NCBI GenBank assembly: GCA_025360875.1
Contig: JANYBI010000550.1
Coordinates: 1 to 14,820, forward strand
DNA: 14,820 bases
Source: Lentisphaerota bacterium
GTDB lineage: Bacteria > Verrucomicrobiota > Lentisphaeria > Victivallales > GWF2-50-93
Direction of reading: 5' to 3'
Shown here: positions 1 to 5,740 of the stretch, in pieces
Numbering within the stretch: the first letter of the stretch is position 1
How the letters are laid out: every line of letters starts with the position of its first letter
Notes under the pieces: model-generated
Seen by the model: the letters and a program-made list of their open reading frames with translations, nothing else
What the model was told of the DNA's origin: nothing
Databases searched by the model: none
Translations under genes and position numbers: made by a program

Positions 1-756
1 GTCCGAGTTGTTCTCGAGCACATACAGGTTCCCTTCGTCGTCGCAGTCATAGGCGCGCGAACCGATATACCAGTTCCCGGCGAAACTGAAATTTTTCGAC
101 CATCTGGTCTTGCCGTCGAATCCTACGCAGCGGACACCGCCGCCACGGACAATCAGGAAGAAGAGCTCCTGCTTTTCACAGACTCGCAGGTTTTCTATCT
201 GGCCGGCGGGAACGGGGGGTTCGCGCGGAATTGCAAATGCCTTGAGGATCTTGCCGGACGGACTGATCCGCAGGATCCGGTCACGGTGCTGGTCAGCTCC
301 GTAGAAATCGCCGCTGGCGCCGACCTCTACTTCGGCCGGTGCGTCCCATCCCTGCTGGTCGTTCACGAGGAAGTCCGCGAGTTCCGCAGTCTGCGTGAGG
401 GTCTTGTCGTAGAACGTGACCTTATGCGCGAAATGTCCATTTGCCGAGGCGACGACTCCGTCAGCGTTCGCGGTGGCATTTTTTGCGGCATACACGATCA
501 GCCTGCCATACCTGTCCTTGCCGTCGCGGCCCAGGCGGATCAGGTAGCTGTTGTTGCCGCCGCTCACAACATAGACCAGTCCGTCGCACCCTATGTTCAG
601 GGATGCAACGCTGCAGTTGAACTGGGCATCCTCGCGTGAAATGATCTGTTCCAGACGCACTGGGGCGGGCGCATTCTGCGACTGGGCGTCAATGCCAAAG
701 GCGCAGAGGGCGAAAAGTGAAGCGATCATCATGGGCAGGCGGCAGGTTCTTTTCAT
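1..756 (-). CDS. Exported NHL/beta-propeller-like protein, 3' end outside window
   Basis: The frame is open for 252 codons from the ATG at 756 to the left edge, so the C-terminus is missing. The start is set by an AGGAGA ribosome site at 762-767, five bases upstream. Residues 1 to about 23 form a Sec signal peptide: basic MKRTCR, a hydrophobic stretch, then a likely cut near GIDA/QS. The mature part has recurring blade-like segments with the pattern G-x-hydrophobic-Y: 'GCDGLVYVVSGG', 'GASGDFYGADQHRDRILRI', 'DDEGNLYVLENN'. This pattern is typical of NHL or SMP-30-like beta-propellers, which serve as binding scaffolds or lactonase-type enzymes. No catalytic motif is visible, so the function is unknown. 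It should be periplasmic or secreted. It reads away from the pseudopilin gene, with an inverted-repeat element and its own promoter between them. Confidence 0.85.
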   Translation of the reverse strand, partial: MKRTCRLPMMIASLFALCAFGIDAQSQNAPAPVRLEQIISREDAQFNCSVASLNIGCDGLVYVVSGGNNSYLIRLGRDGKDRYGRLIVYAAKNATANADGVVASANGHFAHKVTFYDKTLTQTAELADFLVNDQQGWDAPAEVEVGASGDFYGADQHRDRILRISPSGKILKAFAIPREPPVPAGQIENLRVCEKQELFFLIVRGGGVRCVGFDGKTRWSKNFSFAGNWYIGSRAYDCDDEGNLYVLENNSD

Positions 757-809
757 GAGGTTCTCCTGTGAAGTATGAATGATAGGAATTTCGATTTCAT
801 GATACGATA

Positions 810-838
810 ACAATAGACCGGAAACAGTTAAGAATCAA
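810..838 (-). promoter_or_regulatory. Candidate sigma70 promoter for the propeller gene
   Basis: Read on the minus strand, TTGATT (838-833) is followed by a 17-base spacer and TATTGT (815-810). Each hexamer matches the consensus at 4 of 6 positions. The predicted start of transcription near 803 would give a leader of about 47 bases containing the AGGAGA ribosome site. Confidence 0.45.
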
Positions 839-843
839 GAATG

Positions 844-870
844 GAAAAGGTAATTTGAAATTGCCTTTTC
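844..870. promoter_or_regulatory. 27-bp near-perfect palindrome, candidate regulator site
   Basis: The sequence begins GAAAAGGTAATTT, has a single central G at 857, and ends in the matching arm AAATTGCCTTTTC. Twelve of 13 pairs are perfect; the exception is T851/G863. It sits directly upstream of the predicted -35 at 833-838, about 41 to 67 bases before the predicted transcript start, where an activator would bind. It could instead be part of the neighbouring repeat element. Confidence 0.4.
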
Positions 871-874
871 TGAG

Positions 875-999
875 CTGATTTCAAAAATACAAAATACATG
901 TGTTATGGAAAAACGCTTGTTGGAGTTCACGGCTTCAGCGTGTCTTGGTATTTAACAGGTTATACACGCTAAAGCAGCGCACTCCAACTTTGAAATCAG
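875..999. repeat. Inverted-repeat element, REP/MITE-like
   Basis: The outer arms are perfect 11-bp inverted repeats, CTGATTTCAAA at 875-885 and TTTGAAATCAG at 989-999. An inner pair of 25-base arms (919-943 and 964-988) matches at 21 of 25 positions around a 20-base loop; it begins GTTGGAGT and ends AGCGTGT. The element starts 15 bases after the stop codon of the pseudopilin gene. No transposase or target duplication is visible. Besides being a dispersed repeat, it could act as a terminator or RNA-stabilising hairpin for that gene. No other copy lies in this window. Confidence 0.7.
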
Positions 1000-1014
1000 A
1001 TCAGGCGAATTCCT

Positions 1015-2067
1015 TCAGTCTCCCTTTTCAATTGTCCACCAGCCCACGGGAAGGTTCACATAAGGAGATGCGAATACGGGACCCCGTTTTTCGCTTGTCG
1101 CGTGTCCGTCGAACCAGACCACATTGAAAACGGTGCCGGTAGCCCATTGCGAGTCCCTGTTTGCTCCGGGACCATGGCGCGGGGCGATGAAGTCAGGTCC
1201 CTGGCACCAGCCGCCGTCCTGCAGCATTATGGTGCCGCCGGGATCAGCCAGCTTCGTAGTCCGCAGAGGTTCAATGAACGCCGTGTATCCGTTGATGTCA
1301 TAGTTGCCATTGCCATCGGTGGTATTGCCGCCAATGCCTGCCTGGTAGATATACCGGAACGGATGGTGCAGAGGGGAACCGGCGGTCCCATAGATAGGGA
1401 CATCAATGCATCCACCACCCTGCCACCCGCCGTTGCACCAGTAATTGGAGTTGGGACTGTTGGCCGGCGCCCACTGGCGGAATGCCGTGTTGGTAATATG
1501 GCCATAGGTCGGATCCACATAATAGATCCCGGCGTTCAGGATTGCGGAAGGACATTGGAGTATCCCCAGATTGACCCCTCCTTCGTTGAACAGGACGTTG
1601 TCCCACCAGTCGTTGTAGTAATCGCCACGGGCATATTCTGCCGGCGGCACATAGTCGCCGTTGTTGTAACACGCTACTGCCACACCCAGCTGACGCAGAT
1701 TACTCAGGCACAGGGAAGTATATGCGCTCTGGCGGGCGTTGCGCAGCGCCGGCAGCAGCATCGCGGCAAGAATTGCGATGATCGCAATAACCACCAGGAG
1801 CTCTATCAGCGTGAACGCTGAAGAGCGCTTCCGACTTCGCAAAGAAGCTACGCCGGACACAGTCGCTCTACGAGCTACGCCTCGGCAGGCGGGTAGCTCG
1901 ATCAAGGTGAAAGATGCACGATGCTGGTTACTGGATCCCAGATACCGGATCCCATATCCTGACTTCTGTCTTCTGACTTCAGTCTTCCCTATCCCGTCAT
2001 CTTGCATCCTGCATCCTGCATCCGATATCTGATCATTGGAAGCGCTATCCTGTTGCCCCCTGTCCAC
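1015..2067 (-). CDS. Type II secretion pseudopilin-like protein (N-methylation leader, H-X-DG tail)
   Basis: This is a 350-residue type II (GspG/PulG-like) prepilin-family protein. The canonical cleavage/methylation motif FTLIELLVVIAIIAIL starts at residue 85, and the hydrophobic helix runs to about 108. The C-terminus has the H-G...DG signature common in PVC-phylum pseudopilins: H298-G and WFDGH at 318-322, with a longer gap than the usual nine residues. Such proteins are cut by prepilin peptidase and anchored in the inner membrane; the role of the many PVC paralogues is unknown. The GTG start is supported by GGAGG at 2074-2078, six bases upstream. The leader is very long: it holds tandem repeats (residues 15-46) and a second FTLIEL at 53-58, separated from the true one by 26 residues of repeat-derived sequence. 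A start nearer the true motif cannot be excluded. Confidence 0.85.
   Translation of the reverse strand: MDRGQQDSASNDQISDAGCRMQDDGIGKTEVRRQKSGYGIRYLGSSNQHRASFTLIELPACRGVARRATVSGVASLRSRKRSSAFTLIELLVVIAIIAILAAMLLPALRNARQSAYTSLCLSNLRQLGVAVACYNNGDYVPPAEYARGDYYNDWWDNVLFNEGGVNLGILQCPSAILNAGIYYVDPTYGHITNTAFRQWAPANSPNSNYWCNGGWQGGGCIDVPIYGTAGSPLHHPFRYIYQAGIGGNTTDGNGNYDINGYTAFIEPLRTTKLADPGGTIMLQDGGWCQGPDFIAPRHGPGANRDSQWATGTVFNVVWFDGHATSEKRGPVFASPYVNLPVGWWTIEKGD
1798..1911 (-). repeat. Duplicated FTLIEL codons flanking an in-frame repeat-derived insert
   Basis: The inner FTLIEL is encoded at 1815-1798 and a second FTLIEL at 1911-1894. The two 18-base copies differ at four positions, all synonymous. The 78 bases between them (26 codons, in frame) encode an arginine- and alanine-rich stretch including PACRGVARRATVSGVAS. 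They contain AGCTACGCC twice on the plus strand (1846-1854, 1873-1881), 27 bases apart, which looks like intergenic-repeat DNA captured in frame. Confidence 0.65.
1932..2023. repeat. Cluster of short tandem repeats in the pseudopilin leader
   Basis: Three exact copies of the 7-mer TGCATCC lie at 2003-2023. A 14-base unit CTGACTTCTGTCTT is repeated with one change at 1959-1972 and 1973-1986. An imperfect pair, TGGATCCCAGATACC and CGGATCCCATATCC, spans 1932-1959. All lie inside the coding region between the GTG start and the first FTLIEL. Neither a 7-base nor a 14-base unit is a multiple of three, so a change in copy number would shift the reading frame. Confidence 0.75.
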
Positions 2068-2218
2068 TCAACACCTCCATACCGCCTGGAAAACGACGGC
2101 ATTGACAAACAGTGAATTTTCAGTATTGATACACCTGACATGATATCATATTTTGAAGAAAATTTGAATGGATATTTCAATCATAACCGATGCCATTATC
2201 AAGCATGGTAACGCTCCC

Positions 2219-2247
2219 TTGAAACCGGGAGGAAACTCCTCTATATT
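2219..2247 (+). promoter_or_regulatory. Promoter of the parD-like/parE-like operon with internal operator candidate
   Basis: TTGAAA (2219-2224), a 17-base spacer and TATATT (2242-2247) form a good sigma70-type promoter 43 bases before the antitoxin start. Between the hexamers lies the inverted repeat GAGGA-AAC-TCCTC (2229-2241), well placed for autorepression by the antitoxin. The predicted leader carries a GGGGAG ribosome site (2278-2283). Confidence 0.6.
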
Positions 2248-2289
2248 ATTTCCGTTACGCATAGTTAATACACGGTGGGGGAGAAAACA

Positions 2290-2514
2290 ATGACAGCCAT
2301 AGCGGAAAATATATTCAAGAAAGCAGTTCAGCTCAATCCTATTGACAGGGCTGAGCTCATTCAACGGCTTTTCTACAGCTTTGACAAGACGTCAAACAAA
2401 CAAATCGAAGACAATTGGAGAACCGAGGTAGAAGACCGGGTATCAGCCTATGAATCCGGGAAAATACCTGCAGACACAATGGAAAATGTATTTGAACGGC
2501 TCTCCAAAAAATGA
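2290..2514 (+). CDS. Addiction-module antitoxin, Unstab_antitox family
   Basis: This 74-residue protein fits the short 'putative addiction module component' family. It has the N-terminal helix with the L-x-P-x-[DE]-R-A-E-L-x-x-R-L pattern ('LNPIDRAELIQRLFYSFD'), then a W followed by E-x-x-x-R ('NWRTEVEDRVSAYESGKI') and a short basic tail. In the family, the N-terminus dimerises or binds operator DNA and the C-terminal tail wraps the cognate toxin. The ATG at 2290 is chosen over an upstream in-frame GTG at 2275 because the GGGGAG ribosome site at 2278-2283 lies between them at proper distance. The stop overlaps the toxin start by four bases (ATGA), so the pair is translationally coupled. Confidence 0.88.
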   Translation: MTAIAENIFKKAVQLNPIDRAELIQRLFYSFDKTSNKQIEDNWRTEVEDRVSAYESGKIPADTMENVFERLSKK

Positions 2515-2828
2515 AAATCATAATACTTGCCGTTGCCGAGCAGGAACTTGCTGAAGCAACAGTCTACTATAACTCAGAATGTCCAGGCCTTGGATATGAA
2601 TTTGCACTTGAGGCAAAAGAAAGCCTGATGCGGATAAGTTCTTTTCCTGATGCATGGCCTTCATTTTCCCGAACAACGAGGCGTTGCCTTGTCAATCGCT
2701 TCCCATACGGGATATTGTACAGGAATAAAGAAGATGGAATTATTGTCTATGCCATCATGCATCTGAAACGCAATCCTGAAAACTGGTCCAAGCGGCTTAA
2801 AGAATACTTGAACGAACCAAAAGATTGA
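2511..2828 (+). CDS. ParE/RelE-superfamily toxin
   Basis: This 105-residue toxin follows the antitoxin with an ATGA overlap. It shows the RelE/ParE fold pattern: an N-terminal strand (MKIIILAVAEQEL), the helical hairpin with AEQELAEATVYYNSECPGLG and F-x-x-x-x-x-x-x-L, then 'RCLVNRFPYGILYR' and the final strands 'GIIVYAIMHLKRNPENW'. The family acts as a ribosome-dependent mRNA interferase (RelE) or a gyrase poison (ParE). The sequence resembles the ParE-like branch that pairs with Unstab_antitox partners, but which target it hits cannot be told from sequence. The ending 'HLKRNPENWSKRL' is typical of full-length members, so it looks intact. The operon is somewhat richer in A+T than the genes around it, in keeping with an acquired module. 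Confidence 0.88.
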   Translation: MKIIILAVAEQELAEATVYYNSECPGLGYEFALEAKESLMRISSFPDAWPSFSRTTRRCLVNRFPYGILYRNKEDGIIVYAIMHLKRNPENWSKRLKEYLNEPKD

Positions 2829-2875
2829 CCTGATAGGCTCCCTTTATCCGATTGCTCATCTTTAGCGTTATAGAA

Positions 2876-2953
2876 CCGAAAGATAATCAGCTATCATTTT
2901 AGAGACGCTGCCCTATGGGATAGCGTCAAACATGCAAGCTGATTATCTTTCGG
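2876..2953. repeat. Nested hairpin element between the TA operon and the next gene
   Basis: Perfect 17-bp inverted arms CCGAAAGATAATCAGCT (2876-2892) and its complement (2937-2953) enclose a second stem, GACGCT (2904-2909) with AGCGTC (2922-2927). That stem in turn caps a CCC-TAT-GGG mini-stem (2911-2919). It ends seven bases before the AGGAA ribosome site of the 2973 gene. It could be a MITE-like insertion, a structured leader or a terminator. There is no T-run after the right arm, which argues against a plain intrinsic terminator in the plus direction. Confidence 0.75.
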
Positions 2954-2972
2954 AGCAGTAGGAAAGAAGATC

Positions 2973-3749
2973 ATGAGCCTATTCCAGAGATTTTTCACAT
3001 CGACCAGATGGCGGAAGGATAGCGGCCAGAACGTGGACGGTCTGCGCATCCGCGTCACCGATCCGGCGGACACTCCAGTCGAAGGCGCGCATGCCGGCGA
3101 CATCATCTCTGGAAACTGGGACAGTGACCAGATGCTCGACGGACTGTCTCCCGACGAGCGATTCCATGGTGTCCGTGTAATGTCCCCTTCTGGGAAAATT
3201 GCTGTTCTTCGCTTCATCCACAGTTTTCCGGTCGCTGTCTCAGGAGCGGACGGGATCATTCGGATTCCTCGTGATCCGCTCTCTGTCGCCGATCCCAAAT
3301 GGCAGACAGATCGTCCCGAGGTAATCTGTGTAATTCATCCTGGCCGCCGGATCGGTGGCTTTGTGTGCTGTCGCGCGGTCGATCTGGGTGGGATGGCAGA
3401 ACTGACTCTGGAACCCCTCTGCCATGTTCACGGACGCATCTCACGTGAGGACGGAGAGCATCTCCCGGCAGCGAAGACTTTTGCATTCTGGGGTCCCATG
3501 CGCCCCTGGCATTTGACACTAGCCGAACAGGGCGGTGTCACATGCGAAGTGGACATCATGTTGCCCCCTGGCCGATACTGGCTGAAGTCCATGTTGTTGA
3601 TCACTGGGCAGGACGGCATAACGAGATCGCTGGAGAAATGGAAAAGTATTCGCATTGCCCGTCATCAGACAGAACTGGATGTGGAGATGAACCTGTCTTT
3701 CGCCAAGCATAAGACAGGGAAAGCGTTGTCATCACGCCCCCGCAATTGA
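2973..3749 (+). CDS. Carboxypeptidase-regulatory-like (beta-sandwich) protein
   Basis: This 258-residue protein has no signal peptide or membrane segment that I can see. Two segments resemble carboxypeptidase-regulatory-like beta-sandwich domains. Residues 23-100 have 'LRIRVTDPADTPVEGAHAGD', then 'SPSGKIAVLRF' and 'GADGIIRIPRD'. Residues 115-205 carry a strand leading into 'MAELTLEPLCHVHGRISRED' and close with 'LPPGRYWL', the family's usual final turn. In planctomycetes and relatives such domains occur as repeats in proteins of unknown role, often next to redox or peptidase domains; here there is no such partner. The start has AGGAA at 2960-2964, eight bases upstream, just after the nested hairpin. 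The basic C-terminus (KHKTGKALSSRPRN) looks unstructured. Function unknown. Confidence 0.75.
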   Translation: MSLFQRFFTSTRWRKDSGQNVDGLRIRVTDPADTPVEGAHAGDIISGNWDSDQMLDGLSPDERFHGVRVMSPSGKIAVLRFIHSFPVAVSGADGIIRIPRDPLSVADPKWQTDRPEVICVIHPGRRIGGFVCCRAVDLGGMAELTLEPLCHVHGRISREDGEHLPAAKTFAFWGPMRPWHLTLAEQGGVTCEVDIMLPPGRYWLKSMLLITGQDGITRSLEKWKSIRIARHQTELDVEMNLSFAKHKTGKALSSRPRN

Positions 3750-3824
3750 CTCGTATCCTGCAAATTTTAGGATTTGTTAGTAGTTAATCCATTTTTGGCG
3801 GTGTTCCAGCGTGCAATAATTTGT

Positions 3825-3870
3825 GCCGCTGCAAAGAAAAATCACAGGCAGGATGCCTGTGTTACATTAT
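3825..3870 (+). repeat. 46-bp dispersed palindromic repeat, copy A
   Basis: The copy begins GCCGCTGCAAA, contains the palindrome CACAGGCA-GGA-TGCCTGTG (3843-3861) and ends TTACATTAT. It matches the 46 bases at 8104-8149 at 41 positions without gaps; the five differences all fall in the eight-base stretch 3836-3843. It lies just upstream of the promoter of the GH127-like gene. Confidence 0.8.
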
Positions 3871-3885
3871 AAAAAACACACAATA

Positions 3886-3913
3886 TTGACTTAACACAAT
3901 TCCATAATACAAT
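3886..3913 (+). promoter_or_regulatory. Promoter of the GH127-like gene
   Basis: TTGACT (3886-3891), a 16-base spacer and TACAAT (3908-3913) each match the sigma70 consensus at five of six positions. Transcription would start near 3920 and give a leader of about 34 bases with GGAG at 3941-3944, nine bases before the ATG. This is the best-matching promoter in the window. Confidence 0.65.
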
Positions 3914-3953
3914 ATGTTTGACAAAGAGATGAAATAACCTGGAGCTTGCCAAT

Positions 3954-5651
3954 ATGCCAACGAAAATCAAAAAGAGCCATACCTCCAAATTGCCGGAATC
4001 GAAACCTTACACAAGCACGTCGAACGCAATCCTGCGCCCGAATCCGCTCGATCTGCGGGATCCTGCACAGCGCTGGTGGAAATGGTTCCAGGATACTGAT
4101 CCGGAACAGGAAGTGGAATCCCTGACACGTACTTGGAATGGATGGGCCACATGGTGGTTCGGCGATTGCACCGGACGCATGGTCGATGCGGCCATCCTGT
4201 ACCGGCAGATGATTGGTGATGGCAATGTCGGTTCCCATGAGACGCACCTGCGGGAACGCCTGCTAGAAATGTCCGACCGGAAAGACGGATTGTCATGGCG
4301 GCCAGAAACCATATTCAATGTCCATGAAGCGAACATGTTCGACCAGAGCAGCGTGCTCCTGGCACTGGTAACCTGGCTGCAGGAGAGCGGCAGCGCAAAG
4401 ATCGACGGATATATACGGCGGATGGTGAAAGGGCTGTCCCGGATCGCAGCACGCGATGGCGAATCTCTCCATTATCCTTTCGAATGCTATTGTGACGGAG
4501 GATGGGACCGCGAATATCCGGTCAAAAATGGGAAGAGCCAGCGTTATGGCGTCGCCGATCCCTGCCATGAAGGCGGACGGCAAATCAATCCGCTGGTGCG
4601 CTATTACGAGCTCACCGGCAGTTCCGAAGCCCTGCGCCTTGCCGAAGGACTGGCACACTACGTCATGGGACCTGCTGATCTTTTCCTGCCGGATGGCAGC
4701 TACCGGGAAGAAAAGAGGAAGGAAAAGACTTACCGCAGCGGTCATGTTCACAGCCGTCTCTCTGTCGCCACCGGCATCATGCGTCTCGGTTTCGCCACGG
4801 ACTGCGAGGAATATGTCAATTGGGGCAAACGTATTTTCGACTGGACGCTGCAGACACAGTGCACATCATTCGGCTGGGTCGGCGAAGTGGTGGATGAATA
4901 CAAACGCGGTTGCGAAACCTGCGGGATCACCGACGCCATCGAGGCTGCGGCGCTCCTGGCGCGCCATGGTCATGATGCTTACTGGAGCCTTGTCGAGAGG
5001 ATTGCGCGCAATCACCTGCTTGAGAGCCAGAGCCGGCGCATCGGCGGTTTTAATGGACATTCCCTTCCCAACGACTTTGCATTCACTGATGCCTGCTGGG
5101 TTCCCGGCGCCGTCAGCGTACTGCATCCGGTCGCAGGTTGCTGTGCGCCCGCCGGCATGAGGGGATTGTACGGAGTATGGTCGCAAAGCGTAACACGCCA
5201 TGAAAACATTGTCTCGGTGAACCTGTCACTCAACCGCGAATCCCGCTGGGTCAGCGTGCTTGGAAACGAGCCTTTGTCCGGACAGATGGAAATCAAAATC
5301 CATGACGCACCCGTGCTTCGCATCCGCGTGCCGGAAGGCGTTGAAAAGGATAAAGTGAAAGTTGCAGTCAATGGCCGCCAGGTCAGTCCGCCATGCGATG
5401 GCTCATTTTTGAAGTTGAGCAACTGCGCCCCCGGCGAGACGGTGTCCGTCCAATACCCGTTGCGCAGCCGTACAGCAGTTGAAATCATCCACGGCAATAC
5501 CTTCACTGTGGACTGGATCGGCAGTACCGTTGTCGGCATTTCGCCTGCAGGACAGTATGAACCGCTGTATGTCCGGCGCAACGCCGAATGGTATACGACC
5601 GCCCCGTCCATGGTCACGCCATTGCCAAAGGCTGATGAAGTTTATTGGTAG
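3954..5651 (+). CDS. GH127-like (DUF1680-type) glycoside hydrolase, probable beta-L-arabinofuranosidase
   Basis: This 565-residue protein has an (alpha/alpha)6-barrel-like N-terminal two thirds and a beta-rich C-terminal third. The key sign is the cysteine-glutamate zinc site of GH127: 'GCETCG' with E321 and C323, and 'GCCAPAG' with C396 and C397. In the Bifidobacterium enzyme HypBA1 the equivalents are E338, C340, C417 and C418, with the first cysteine of the CC pair as nucleophile. E311 ('VGEVVDEY') is the likely match to the acid/base E322, but lies ten rather than sixteen residues before the zinc glutamate. The family releases L-arabinofuranose from plant glycans. There is no signal peptide: residues 1-25 are basic and polar, so it is probably cytoplasmic, acting on imported oligosaccharides. 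It has its own promoter and stands alone. The substrate is inferred, not shown. Confidence 0.75.
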   Translation: MPTKIKKSHTSKLPESKPYTSTSNAILRPNPLDLRDPAQRWWKWFQDTDPEQEVESLTRTWNGWATWWFGDCTGRMVDAAILYRQMIGDGNVGSHETHLRERLLEMSDRKDGLSWRPETIFNVHEANMFDQSSVLLALVTWLQESGSAKIDGYIRRMVKGLSRIAARDGESLHYPFECYCDGGWDREYPVKNGKSQRYGVADPCHEGGRQINPLVRYYELTGSSEALRLAEGLAHYVMGPADLFLPDGSYREEKRKEKTYRSGHVHSRLSVATGIMRLGFATDCEEYVNWGKRIFDWTLQTQCTSFGWVGEVVDEYKRGCETCGITDAIEAAALLARHGHDAYWSLVERIARNHLLESQSRRIGGFNGHSLPNDFAFTDACWVPGAVSVLHPVAGCCAPAGMRGLYGVWSQSVTRHENIVSVNLSLNRESRWVSVLGNEPLSGQMEIKIHDAPVLRIRVPEGVEKDKVKVAVNGRQVSPPCDGSFLKLSNCAPGETVSVQYPLRSRTAVEIIHGNTFTVDWIGSTVVGISPAGQYEPLYVRRNAEWYTTAPSMVTPLPKADEVYW

Positions 5652-5740
5652 AAAAATCTAACTTCTGTCAATAAAAACCTTAACCGCAAAAATGCTTTTA
5701 TAGATGTTAGCGTTCTCATGTCACTCCTTTGTATTTGTAA

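Noticed and set aside
834..845. ATCAAGAATGGA shared with the minus strand near 10039-10050
   Set aside because: A single 12-base match between two places in a window of this size is expected by chance.
1102..1821. 239-codon open frame on the plus strand opposite the pseudopilin gene
   Set aside because: It is antisense to a gene with clear family motifs, and its translation is low in pattern and rich in chance cysteines and valines.
2275..2289. Upstream GTG start for the Unstab_antitox gene
   Set aside because: The GGGGAG ribosome site lies downstream of this GTG and is correctly spaced for the ATG at 2290.
5652..5740. Terminator between the convergent GH127-like and HEAT-repeat genes
   Set aside because: Only weak pairings such as CTAAC/GTTAG are present, with no GC-rich stem followed by a T-run in either direction.
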